A stretch of 64,000 bases of DNA from Pelomonas sp. V22 (lineage in GTDB: Bacteria; Pseudomonadota; Gammaproteobacteria; Burkholderiales; Burkholderiaceae_C): positions 265,446 through 329,445 of the forward strand of contig NZ_JAGIXS010000008.1 of the NCBI RefSeq assembly GCF_030014915.1. The letters run 5' to 3'. Both the position numbers and the translations under genes were made by a program. A model generated the notes under the pieces. The model did no database searches. It saw only the letters and a program-made list of their open reading frames with translations, and was not told where the DNA came from. Numbering within the stretch: the stretch's first letter is position 1; each line of letters begins with the position of its first letter. Positions 28,792 through 40,460 of the stretch are shown here, in pieces.

Positions 28792-29841
28792 TCAGAGCGC
28801 CAGGTAGGCGATGGGCGCGCCGTCCTGCGCCTTGACCTCGGCCAGCCGCGCCGCCAGCTTGGACTGGATGCGCACCGGCAGCGGCGCAAAGCCGGTGCCG
28901 CGCGTCAGCTCATCGCCATGCAGGAAGCACCAGTAGAGGAAGCGCATGGGCGCCACGGCGGCAGCGGCACGCGGTGGGCGGGCATCGATCAGGGCGAAGC
29001 TGGTCAGCGTCAAAGGCCAGCTGTCGGCGCCGGGCCGGTCCAGCAGGCTGGCGCGGTCGTCGCCCTTGGACTGCAGCTCGCTGTGGCGGATGGCGGCCAT
29101 GAAGCCGGCCTCGGAGGCGCTGACCCAGCGGCCCTCGCGGTTGCGCAGCTGCACGCTGCTCAAGGCGTCGCGGGCCACCCGGTCGTAGCTGACATAGGCA
29201 ATGGCGCCCTCGGTGGCCTTCAGCAGGGCGCTCACGCCATCATTGCCCTGCGCCGCCAGCACCTCGCCCGGCCAGGCCGGCAACTGGCTCGCGCCAATCT
29301 CGCTGGCAAAGCGCGGCGACACCGCCGCCAGGTAGCGGCTGAAACCCTCGGTCGTGCCCGACTTGTCGGACCGCACCACCCGCTTGATGCGCAACGCCGG
29401 CAGGGCGAGGCCGGGGTTGAGGGCGGCGATGCGGGCGTCGTTCCACTGCGTCAGCTCGCCGCGCATGATGTCGGCCAGCAGCTCGCCGGTGAGCCGCAGC
29501 CGGCCGCTCGGCACGCCTGAGAGACGCACCACCGGCACCACGCCGCCCACCAGCATCGGAATCTGCAGCAGCTGGCGCTTGGCCAGTTCCTCCGGGCTCA
29601 GCGGCGAATCGGAGCCGCCGATCTGCACCTGGCGGGCACTGATGCGCTTGATGCCGTCACCCGAGCCGGTGGCCTGGTAGCTGACCTGCACGCCGGCCGC
29701 CCGGGTGTAGGACTCGGCCCAGCGCAGATAGACCTGCGACGGGAAGGAGGCGCCGGCAGCCTGGACCTGGGCCAAGCTGGGCAGGCTGGCCGTGGTCAGC
29801 AGGCCGGTGGCGACTAGGCATCTCAGGGCGGAGCGGAACAT
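28792..29841 (-). CDS. PstS-like phosphate-type solute-binding protein
   Basis: 349 residues with signal peptide (FRSALRCLVATGLLTTASLPSLA). PstS features: 'AAGASFPSQVYLRWAESYTRAAGVQVSYQATGSGDGIKRI', 'QIGGSDSPLSPEELAK', 'RVVRSDKSGTTEGFSRYLA'. The Thr/Ser/Asp/Arg residues of phosphate binding are thus in place. There are no pstCAB or phoU genes nearby and it is convergent with the previous gene. It could be a high-affinity phosphate binder serving a distant Pst system. Confidence 0.87.
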   Translation of the reverse strand: MFRSALRCLVATGLLTTASLPSLAQVQAAGASFPSQVYLRWAESYTRAAGVQVSYQATGSGDGIKRISARQVQIGGSDSPLSPEELAKRQLLQIPMLVGGVVPVVRLSGVPSGRLRLTGELLADIMRGELTQWNDARIAALNPGLALPALRIKRVVRSDKSGTTEGFSRYLAAVSPRFASEIGASQLPAWPGEVLAAQGNDGVSALLKATEGAIAYVSYDRVARDALSSVQLRNREGRWVSASEAGFMAAIRHSELQSKGDDRASLLDRPGADSWPLTLTSFALIDARPPRAAAAVAPMRFLYWCFLHGDELTRGTGFAPLPVRIQSKLAARLAEVKAQDGAPIAYLAL

Positions 29842-29924
29842 GGGCGCGCGGGATCGGTGGCAGGACCCGCGATGCTAGGCAGCCCATGTGACAGGCGATC
29901 ACGACCCGAAGCGCAAAGAGCCAT

Positions 29925-29959
29925 GAAAAAAGCCCCGGGCTCCAGGAGCGCGGGGCTTG
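29925..29959 (-). terminator. Rho-independent terminator of the DUF4397 gene
   Basis: Read on the minus strand: AAGCCCCGCGCTC, a short loop, a near-complementary arm ending in GGGGCTT, and then a run of T. It lies about 20 bases after the stop of the DUF4397 gene (29979) and faces the correct direction. Confidence 0.8.
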
Positions 29960-29978
29960 GCAGGCGAGGGGCCTGGTC

Positions 29979-31292
29979 TTAGGTGCGATCGCGTCGCAGG
30001 ATGCCTTGCGGGGCGTTGGCGCCGCCACCCAGCACGAAGACCGTGTAGACGGTGCCTTGCAGCACGGTCAGGCCGGTTTCCTTGTACAGCGGCGTTGCCG
30101 ACAGCGGCGAGGACACCGACAGCTGCGAGCTGCTGCTGGCTGCCACGTTCAGCACGCTGGAGGCCGTGCCCGGCAGCACGTTGTTGGCGATGGCGCTGAA
30201 GTCCAGCGTCAGCGTCAGGCCGGCGCCGGCGGTGGCCAGGCCGTTGATCAGGCGCATCTTGGAGGTGCCGGCGGTCGTGGGCAGGCGGTTGTCGTCGCTC
30301 AGCACAGTCAGCTGCGGCGCGGTGGCGTCGCCGTACACCATCAGCGTGTAGTCGCCGCCAGCGGCCAGGTTCACATTGGCAACCGGCATGGCAACGCCAT
30401 TGACGGTGATGTTGACGCCGTTGTTGCCGGCCGTCAGGGCCACGTAGTCACCGATCTGCGGAGCGGCCGTGCCGACTTGCAGCAGCGTCTTGCCACCGGT
30501 CGTGGCGCTGACCGTCGGGAAGACGTTGGCGACATTGCTGGCGACTGCAGCCACGACGCGGGCTCGCGCGCTGGTCGCGGCGTAGTTGGTCGGGGTGCCT
30601 TGCTGCTGCATGAAGATGCCGTTGACCAGCACGCCGCCTTGCGTCGGGGTGATGATCAGGCTGTGCACCTTCAGGGCTTCGAGCGAGATGGACGGGATGT
30701 CCAGCAGGATCTTGGTGCGGTCGCCGGCGGCGGTGACGCGGGCGCGGAATGTGCCGCTGTTCAGGCCGACGTAGCCGCTGCTGGAGCCACCATTGACCGC
30801 GCTGGCGGTCGGGGAGGCGTTGTCCAGCGTGTCGGTGGCACCGGTCAGGTAGAGGTCCACGGCGCCGGCGTCGGCGGCCAGGTTCAGCACCAGCAGCTTG
30901 GAGGTGCCGGCCGTCGTCGGGGCGGCTTCTTCTTCCTGCAGCAGGGTGGTGCGCAGAGCGCCCGACCAGCCGTAGGCGATCACGCTGTAGTGGCTGCCGC
31001 CGGTCAGGGTGGGGGTGATGGACGCCAGCGTGGTGCCAGTGCCGTTGGCCTGGACCTGGCTGGCCGTGGCGCCGGTGTCGACGCCCGAATAGGTGCCAGC
31101 GTTCGCGTAGGCGATGCCGGTGCTGGCCTTGGTGGTTCCGATGGTCAGGTCCAGCGAGCTATAGCCCACGCTGGCGTTGACCAAGCGCATCTGCGCACTG
31201 CCGCTGCCGCTGCCACCACCACCGCCACCGCAGGCGGTCAGCAGCATGCTGCCGATAAGGGCCACCGAGGTGGCCAGACTTCCAAAGCGCAT
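29979..31292 (-). CDS. DUF4397 domain lipoprotein
   Basis: 437 residues from ATG 31292, preceded by CAGGAGAGA; the frame runs 28 codons further without a ribosome site. Lipoprotein signal with lipobox LLTAC followed by a flexible GGGGGGSGSGS stretch. The mature protein has two similar beta-sandwich units, each opening with 'MRLVNAS/MRLINGLA' and containing 'YxVxxxG', as in DUF4397 surface proteins with internal duplication. It is probably outer-membrane anchored; the function is unknown. Confidence 0.87.
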   Translation of the reverse strand: MRFGSLATSVALIGSMLLTACGGGGGGSGSGSAQMRLVNASVGYSSLDLTIGTTKASTGIAYANAGTYSGVDTGATASQVQANGTGTTLASITPTLTGGSHYSVIAYGWSGALRTTLLQEEEAAPTTAGTSKLLVLNLAADAGAVDLYLTGATDTLDNASPTASAVNGGSSSGYVGLNSGTFRARVTAAGDRTKILLDIPSISLEALKVHSLIITPTQGGVLVNGIFMQQQGTPTNYAATSARARVVAAVASNVANVFPTVSATTGGKTLLQVGTAAPQIGDYVALTAGNNGVNITVNGVAMPVANVNLAAGGDYTLMVYGDATAPQLTVLSDDNRLPTTAGTSKMRLINGLATAGAGLTLTLDFSAIANNVLPGTASSVLNVAASSSSQLSVSSPLSATPLYKETGLTVLQGTVYTVFVLGGGANAPQGILRRDRT

Positions 31293-31378
31293 CGCACTCT
31301 CTCCTGAAAATAGGTTCCCGATTGGACGGGGCCGCCATTGCTGGGCCGCGTCGCAACTTGTCGGACTGTAAAGCATAG

Positions 31379-33586
<2,208 letters not shown>

Positions 33587-33709
33587 ACAGCCTGTCGGCG
33601 TGCTTTACAAAGCGCGAGCCGCCTGATTCATACGGGCGAATGACGCGCACCTGTGCGGCGTGACTTTTCACAGGGTGGAAATCTGCTGCCGCGGCCGCAG
33701 GAGCAGGGG

Positions 33710-33726
33710 TTGGCATGGTTCTGGCT
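33710..33726 (+). promoter_or_regulatory. Candidate sigma-54 promoter of the PEP-CTERM gene
   Basis: TTGGCATGGTTCTGGCT has the GG-N10-GC (-24/-12) spacing of RpoN promoters and lies 55 bases before the start codon. In PEP-CTERM/exosortase bacteria such promoters are common and are linked to the PrsK/PrsR two-component system; that link is family knowledge. Confidence 0.55.
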
Positions 33727-33741
33727 ACTGGCTGTGTCATG

Positions 33742-33761
33742 GCCCCGCCGGGTGGCGGGGC
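33742..33761 (+). promoter_or_regulatory. Perfect 8-bp hairpin in the 5' leader of the PEP-CTERM gene
   Basis: GCCCCGCC, loop GGGT, then GGCGGGGC. It lies between the candidate sigma-54 promoter and the ribosome site (AAGGAG) and may stabilise the mRNA or affect translation. It is not followed by a T-run, so it is not a terminator. Confidence 0.45.
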
Positions 33762-33781
33762 AATACCTCCAAGGAGACACC

Positions 33782-34447
33782 ATGCAAATCAAAAAACTGT
33801 TCACCGCAGCCTCGATGGCTTTCGCGTTGGGCCTTTGCGGCGTTGCCCAGGCCGACGTGATCAACTTCACCGGCGGCACGGCCACCGACGTGGGCGCCGG
33901 CACCCATGTCACGTCGAACTCCAGTTCGTTCAGCAACATCGTCAAGTACGAGCAACTGGGCTACCGCGTCGAGTTCATCGGCGGCACCGGCTACATCGGC
34001 AATTACTACGGCGCCGGCAATGACGTGATCCACGGGCACTGGGACACGGGTGACTACGGCACGCTGACCCGCATCAAGTTCAGCCGCATCGACGGCGCTG
34101 CGTTTGATCTGAACTACTTCCTGCTCACCTCCAACACCGACACCGGTGGCGGCGCCGCTTCGGGCAACGAGCGCGCCTTCATCCACGCCTCGTCGGATGG
34201 CGTCACCGATGATTACAGCCAGCTGCTGCCGGTCGAGAACTGGGGCTTCCCGGCGACCGCGGTCATGCTCGGCTCGCAGTTCGACAGCGTCAAGGCTTTC
34301 TGGTTCGACGTCGAGAATGCCGTGGACTGCTTTGGCATGGACATGTTCTACATCAACGAGGCTGCACCGGGCGTGCCGGAGCCGGCCTCGCTGGCCCTGG
34401 TGGCTCTGGCGCTGGCCGGTGTGGGCGTGAGCCGCCGCCGCCGCTGA
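33782..34447 (+). CDS. PEP-CTERM sorting domain protein
   Basis: 221 residues from ATG 33782, behind AAGGAGACACC. Signal peptide QIKKLFTAASMAFALGLCGVAQA; a beta-rich central domain of unknown family with two Cys near the end region; and the C-terminal sorting signal VPEPASLALVALALAGVGVS followed by RRRR. This tripartite end is recognised by exosortase EpsH. The protein is probably secreted into exopolysaccharide-associated matrix. No exosortase gene is in the window. Confidence 0.92.
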   Translation: MQIKKLFTAASMAFALGLCGVAQADVINFTGGTATDVGAGTHVTSNSSSFSNIVKYEQLGYRVEFIGGTGYIGNYYGAGNDVIHGHWDTGDYGTLTRIKFSRIDGAAFDLNYFLLTSNTDTGGGAASGNERAFIHASSDGVTDDYSQLLPVENWGFPATAVMLGSQFDSVKAFWFDVENAVDCFGMDMFYINEAAPGVPEPASLALVALALAGVGVSRRRR

Positions 34448-34488
34448 AAGCAGGGCATTGCCCGGGCGTTTATCGCCCAGGCCTCCTT

Positions 34489-34519
34489 GAAGGCACCGCT
34501 TGCGGTGCCTTTTCCTTTT
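34489..34519 (+). terminator. Rho-independent terminator after the PEP-CTERM gene
   Basis: AAGGCACCGC-TT-GCGGTGCCTT followed by TTCCTTTTT, about 40 bases after the stop codon: a strong stem and T-run in the plus direction. Confidence 0.88.
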
Positions 34520-34546
34520 TGTGCGCCCCGGCCGGGCTCAAGCCGG

Positions 34547-34573
34547 CGCTCACGCTTTGCAGCAAACCGTGAG
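34547..34573. promoter_or_regulatory. 27-bp near-perfect palindrome upstream of the GGDEF-EAL gene
   Basis: GCTCACG-C-TTTGC-A-GCAAA-C-CGTGAGC: the two halves are complementary except for one C/C position. It lies 180 bases before the start at 34751 in an otherwise gene-free 303-base gap (34448-34750), which also holds the terminator at 34489 and the leader hairpins at 34671. It could be an operator or cruciform site; no binding protein is known. Confidence 0.4.
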
Positions 34574-34670
34574 CAATTGCGGACTTGCACTGTGGCGCCT
34601 AGTGGCCAACCCTGAGCCTGGACAGGGGGGCCGCACCCACACTTCCGACCGGTCGTCAAAACAAAGAGGG

Positions 34671-34730
34671 ACACCCCGCCGTACCAGGGTGTTGACCAAC
34701 TATCGCCTCCGTCTCATCAGGACGGTGGCG
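34671..34730 (+). promoter_or_regulatory. Two tandem hairpins in the 5' leader of the GGDEF-EAL gene
   Basis: ACACCC...GGGTGT (34671-34692) and CGCCTCCGTC...GACGGTGGCG with one T/T mismatch (34704-34730), the second 20 bases before the start codon. A structured leader could tune translation. I could not match it to the c-di-GMP (GEMM) riboswitch consensus. Confidence 0.35.
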
Positions 34731-34750
34731 CCGACAAAGGTTCGGAAGCG

Positions 34751-37045
34751 ATGAACTTGAGCAAGAGTCACCCAGGCCGTGCGGCCCAGCTGTGCTGGCT
34801 GGCCGTGGTGCCGGCCTGCGGGCAGGCGCGCGCCCTTGTTGAAACGGGTGGGCCGGCCGCGCTGCTGGGCCGTCCCGACCTGTGGCTGCTGGCGTTCGCG
34901 CTGCTGGGCGTGCTGGGCATGGGCCTGGGCCTCGGCCTGCTGCGCGGCCAGCGCCTGCGCCTGAAGGCCCGCCGCGACGCCCTGCGCCGCGTGCGCAGCG
35001 AGCGCACCCGCCTGGCGGCGCTGCTGAACGCCATCCCCGATCCGGTCTTCTTCAAGGACGCGGACGATGCCTATGACGGCAGCAATCCCGCCTTCGTCCG
35101 CCTGACCGGTCTCTCCGAGGCCGAGCTGCAGGGCCGCACCGACGAACAACTGCCGATCCAGCCGGGCTGGACCCGCGCCATGCCGGGCAGCCATGGCAGC
35201 GTGCAGCGCGCGCTCAGCTGGGTCGAGCGCCCCGATGGCAGCCGCGCCTGCCTGGATGTGCTGCAGGCGCCGGTGTTCGACGAGAACGAGTACCTGGGCC
35301 AGGTCGGCGTCGCCCGTGACGTGACCGTGCAGCAGGAAGCGATGGAGAGCGCCCGCCGCGCGGCCACCGTGTTCGAGCATTGCGGCGAGGGCATCCTCGT
35401 GATGGATGCCGAGCTCAGCGTGATCGACCTGAACCCGGCCGCCTGCCGCATCAGCGGCCGTGTCCGCGAGCAGTTGCTCGGTCGCACGCCCGAGATGCTG
35501 CGCGCCATCGCGCTGGACGCCGAGCTGCAGGAAGAGCTGTGGAGCAAGGTCGACACCGAGGGCAAGTGGAGTGGCGAGCTGCTGGACCGCCGCCAGGACG
35601 GCCTCAGCGTGCCGCTGTGGGCTACCCTCGTGAAGGTGCCTGCAAGCCAGACCACCCCGGCGCAGTACCTGATGGTGCTGACCGACATCTCGCGCATCAA
35701 GGCGACCGAGGCCGAGCTGCTGCACCAGTCCCTGCACGACCGCCTGACCGGCCTGCCCAACCTGGCGCTGCTGCGCGACCGCATCGAGCGCCAGATCCAC
35801 ATTGCCCAGCGCGACCACACCAGCGTGGCCGTGCTCTACATCGACCTGGACGGCTTCCGCGAGGTCAACGACATCTCGGGCCACCGCGCCGGCGACGCCG
35901 TGCTGCGCGAGACGGCCGAGCGCTTCGTCAACGTCGTGCGGGCCAGCGACTCGGTGGCCCGCGTTGGCGCCGACGAATTCGTCATCGTGCTCTCCGGCCT
36001 CGTGGACGAGGAGACGGCCATGCGCCTCGGCGACCGCCTGATCCAATCCATGGGCGAGCCCATCCTGGTCGGCAGCCAGCGCTTCAACCTCGGTGCCAGC
36101 ATAGGCCTGGCCTTGTTCCCCACCGATGGCGAGACGGTCGACTCGCTCCTGCGCAATGCCGAGGCGGCGATGTGCCGCGCCAAGGCCAATGCCCGCAACA
36201 CCGTGCAGGGCTACCGACCCGAGCTGACCCGCATCGTCCAGCAGCGCTTCGAGCTGACCCATGCGCTGCGCCAGGCTAACGAGGCGGCGCAGTTCCGCCT
36301 CGAGTACCAGCCGCAGGTGCGCCTCTCGGATGGCGTGCTGATCGGTGCCGAGGCGCTCCTGCGCTGGCGTCACCCGACCCGCGGCCCGATCTCGCCGGCC
36401 GAGTTCATCCCGCTGGCCGAAGACACCGGCCTCATCATCCCCATCGGCCGCTGGGTGCTGGAGCAGGCCTGCGCACAGGCCGCTCGCTGGCAAGGCCAGC
36501 CGGGCAAGCCGCAGCAGGTGGCGGTCAACGTCTCGGCGCGCCAGATGCGCCAGAGCGACTTCGCCGACACCGTGGAGCAGATCCTGCGCGAGACCGGCTG
36601 CCCGCCGCAGGCGCTGGAACTCGAAGTGACCGAAAGCCTGCTGCTCGAAGATGCCGAAGGCGCCATCGAGCTGATGACGCGCCTGACCCAGCAGGGCGTG
36701 CGCGTGGCCATCGACGACTTCGGCACCGGCTACTCCTCGCTCAGCTACCTGAAGCGCATGCCGGTACAGACGCTGAAGATCGACCGCAGCTTCGTCTCGG
36801 AGCTGGGCAGCGATGCCAACGTGGCGGCGATTGCCCGCACCGTCATCGTGCTGGCCCGCAGCCTCAACCTGGACGTGCTGGCCGAGGGTGTGGAAACCGC
36901 CGAGCAGGCCGAATGGCTGCGCCGCGAGGGCTGTGACTGGGCGCAAGGCTGGTACTACGGCCGCCCGGCACCGGCCGAGGACTTCGTGGCGCCGACGGTG
37001 GACCTGCCGCGCTCCGAGGCGCGCCGCCGCCTGCATCTGGCCTGA
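34751..37045 (+). CDS. Membrane-anchored PAS-PAS-GGDEF-EAL protein (likely c-di-GMP phosphodiesterase)
   Basis: 764 residues. One membrane segment (LWLLAFALLGVLGMGLGLGLL, about 43-63) and two PAS domains ('AALLNAIPDPVFFKDADDAY', 'RAATVFEHCGEGILVMDAELSVIDLN') precede a GGDEF domain (about 330-490) whose signature is changed to GADEF ('RVGADEFVIVL'), so cyclase activity is doubtful. The EAL domain (about 505-750) keeps its catalytic residues: AEALLRWRHP, VNVSARQ, ELEVTES, AIDDFGTGYSSL, LKIDRSFV and AEGVETAEQ. The likely net activity is c-di-GMP hydrolysis controlled by an envelope or PAS signal. Confidence 0.92.
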   Translation: MNLSKSHPGRAAQLCWLAVVPACGQARALVETGGPAALLGRPDLWLLAFALLGVLGMGLGLGLLRGQRLRLKARRDALRRVRSERTRLAALLNAIPDPVFFKDADDAYDGSNPAFVRLTGLSEAELQGRTDEQLPIQPGWTRAMPGSHGSVQRALSWVERPDGSRACLDVLQAPVFDENEYLGQVGVARDVTVQQEAMESARRAATVFEHCGEGILVMDAELSVIDLNPAACRISGRVREQLLGRTPEMLRAIALDAELQEELWSKVDTEGKWSGELLDRRQDGLSVPLWATLVKVPASQTTPAQYLMVLTDISRIKATEAELLHQSLHDRLTGLPNLALLRDRIERQIHIAQRDHTSVAVLYIDLDGFREVNDISGHRAGDAVLRETAERFVNVVRASDSVARVGADEFVIVLSGLVDEETAMRLGDRLIQSMGEPILVGSQRFNLGASIGLALFPTDGETVDSLLRNAEAAMCRAKANARNTVQGYRPELTRIVQQRFELTHALRQANEAAQFRLEYQPQVRLSDGVLIGAEALLRWRHPTRGPISPAEFIPLAEDTGLIIPIGRWVLEQACAQAARWQGQPGKPQQVAVNVSARQMRQSDFADTVEQILRETGCPPQALELEVTESLLLEDAEGAIELMTRLTQQGVRVAIDDFGTGYSSLSYLKRMPVQTLKIDRSFVSELGSDANVAAIARTVIVLARSLNLDVLAEGVETAEQAEWLRREGCDWAQGWYYGRPAPAEDFVAPTVDLPRSEARRRLHLA

Positions 37046-37072
37046 GGGGCCAGGCGCGGCCACAATCGCGCC

Positions 37073-37759
37073 ATGGACCCCGCCCGACTGCTGCAACGCA
37101 TTGCCAACGGCCGCTGCGACCTGATCCTCGACCGGCTGGGCGATGGTGGCTCGCCGGACGCCCGGGTCGATGGCGCGAGCCTCCTGCAATGGGCCGCCTA
37201 CTACGGCGACGTGACCGCGCTGCGTGTGCTGATGGAGCGGGGCCAGGCCTTGTCCGAGCTGGGCGACGACCTGGGCCTCAACGGCGCGGCCTTCCACGGC
37301 CATTGGCGGCTCGCCCAGTTCCTGCTGGAGCAGGGCGCGCAGGTGGACCATGCCGACCCTGACACCGGCGAGACCGCCCTGCACTCGGCCCTGTGCCATG
37401 AAGACCGAATCGGCCGCGACCGCGTGCTGCAAGTGCTGCTCGAGGCCGGCGCCGATGTGCGCGCGGCCACGCGGCCCGGTCAAGCCACCGGCGCCTTCAT
37501 GCGCGATGCCCGCACCAAGGGCGAGACGGCGCTGCACCGGGCCGCCCTGGTCGGCACGCCACAAACCCTCCAGCTGCTGCTCGATGCTGGCGCCCATGTC
37601 GAGGCGCGCGATGCCCATGGCGACACGGCGCTGGCCTGGGCGAGCTGGGCGCGGCGCCCGGCGGCCGTCCTGCGCCTGCTCTGCTATGGCGAGCACCGCG
37701 TGCGACCCGACCATCCCGGCATGACCGAGCACCTCGCGGGTCAGCCGCTGAAATCCTGA
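37073..37759 (+). CDS. Ankyrin repeat protein
   Basis: 228 residues with about five ankyrin repeats; typical units are 'GASLLQWAAYYGDVTALRVLMERG', 'GETALHSAL..RDRVLQVLLEAGADV' and 'GETALHRAALVGTPQTLQLLLDAGAHVEARDAHGDTALAWA'. No signal peptide, so it is a cytoplasmic protein-protein interaction scaffold. It is 2 bases upstream of the CYTH gene on the same strand and probably co-transcribed with it. Confidence 0.88.
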   Translation: MDPARLLQRIANGRCDLILDRLGDGGSPDARVDGASLLQWAAYYGDVTALRVLMERGQALSELGDDLGLNGAAFHGHWRLAQFLLEQGAQVDHADPDTGETALHSALCHEDRIGRDRVLQVLLEAGADVRAATRPGQATGAFMRDARTKGETALHRAALVGTPQTLQLLLDAGAHVEARDAHGDTALAWASWARRPAAVLRLLCYGEHRVRPDHPGMTEHLAGQPLKS

Positions 37760-37761
37760 AC

Positions 37762-39505
<1,744 letters not shown>

Positions 39506-39507
39506 GC

Positions 39508-39735
39508 TCAATGGGCCTGGGCGGTGGCCACGTCAAAGGCCAGCAGCCACAGCTCAAACTCCACGCCCTCGGGCGCATCGCTGACCTCCAGCCCCTGGCT
39601 CAGTTCGAACGAGGAATCGAACCAGCCGCAGCCCGCGCGGTCGCGCAAATCCTGGGGCTCGGCGATGACGGCTACCGGCGTGGCAAGGGCGGCGAGGGCG
39701 GTGGCAGGCGGCTGGCGACGGGCGGTGAAGAACAT
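39508..39735 (-). CDS. Small hypothetical protein
   Basis: 75 residues from ATG 39735, behind CAGGAGCC. 'VAVIAEPQDLRDRAGCGWFDSSFELSQGLEVSDAPEGVEFELWLLAF' gives no family match I recognise, but regular hydrophobic spacing, a good ribosome site and a position 2 bases from the pcaG end suggest a real gene. The upstream part of the frame (to 39789) is unlikely to be translated. Confidence 0.5.
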   Translation of the reverse strand: MFFTARRQPPATALAALATPVAVIAEPQDLRDRAGCGWFDSSFELSQGLEVSDAPEGVEFELWLLAFDVATAQAH

Positions 39736-39835
39736 GGCGGCTCCTGGGTGCAAGGTGGGAATGGGGCGCATCGTCGGCGCGCAAGCCACCGCCTCCCATC
39801 ACCACGAGGAGGCCCCCCCACCGGGGCGACCTCCC

Positions 39836-39858
39836 CCTTCCCCACCGATGGGGGAAGG
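39836..39858. repeat. 8-bp GC-rich hairpin
   Basis: CCTTCCCC, loop, GGGGAAGG, between the small hypothetical gene and the Lrp-type gene. It has no T-run on either side; it may mark the 3' end of the regulator transcript or be a Burkholderiales intergenic repeat. Confidence 0.35.
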
Positions 39859-39873
39859 CCTTGCACCAGGCCT

Positions 39874-40362
39874 TCAGATCGGCAAGGCCGTGGTGTTCTT
39901 GACCTCCTCCATCACCGCGTAAGTGCGAGTCTCCCGGACGCCGGGCAGCGTCCAGATCACGCTGCCTATGAACTCGCGGTAGTGGCCCATGTCGGCCACC
40001 CGCGTCTTCAGCAGGTAGTCGAAGCCGCCGGCCACCAGGTGGCATTCCAGGATCTCGGGCCGGGCCTGGACGGCGGCCTTGAAGTTGTCCATCACGTCCT
40101 GCACCGTGCGGTCCAGCAGGATCTCGATGAAGACCAGCATGGAGGCGCCGAGCTTGGCCGGGTTCAGCCGTGCCTCGTAGCCGAGGATGAAGCCGTCGCG
40201 GGTGAGGCGCTTGACCCGCTCCAGCACGGCCGTCGGCGAGAGGTGCACGCTTTCGGCCAGCTTCAGGTTGGAAATGCGCCCATCGGCCTGCAGCGCGCGC
40301 AGAATGCGGGCGTCGATCTTGTCCAGCCCGCGCTGGCCGTTGTCGTCGTCTGGGGTGCTCAT
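39874..40362 (-). CDS. Lrp/AsnC family regulator, probably of proline catabolism
   Basis: 162 residues. HTH at about 12-60 ('LDKIDARILRALQADGRISNLKLAESVHLSPTAVLERVKRLTRDGFI') and an RAM/AsnC ligand-binding domain ('SMLVFIEILLDRTVQDVMDNFKAAVQARPEILECHLVAGGFDYLLK'). It is divergent from putA with 98 bases between, the common position of the PutR/BkdR-like activator that induces putA on proline. That role is inferred from position. Confidence 0.9.
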   Translation of the reverse strand: MSTPDDDNGQRGLDKIDARILRALQADGRISNLKLAESVHLSPTAVLERVKRLTRDGFILGYEARLNPAKLGASMLVFIEILLDRTVQDVMDNFKAAVQARPEILECHLVAGGFDYLLKTRVADMGHYREFIGSVIWTLPGVRETRTYAVMEEVKNTTALPI

Positions 40363-40394
40363 GCTGGATTTTTGTCTGGTGGATCGGCAAGACT

Positions 40395-40412
40395 CGGAAT
40401 TTAATTCATCCG
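40395..40412. promoter_or_regulatory. Candidate Lrp-type site between the regulator and putA
   Basis: CGGAATTTAATTCATCCG, an AT-rich core with complementary CGGA/TCCG ends, in the 98-base divergent spacer. Lrp sites are AT-rich imperfect palindromes of this sort. Binding is inferred. Confidence 0.35.
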
Positions 40413-40460
40413 AAGCGCTTTTAAAGTCCTGATCTTCGCTAGATCCTCCGCCTGGAGCCC

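Noticed and set aside
34520..34750. c-di-GMP riboswitch ahead of the GGDEF-EAL gene
   Set aside because: Hairpins exist, but the conserved GEMM core and tetraloop-receptor elements could not be found.
34700..37732. 1010-codon minus-strand frame over the GGDEF-EAL and ankyrin genes
   Set aside because: Antisense shadow of high-GC genes; the plus-strand proteins carry clear domains.
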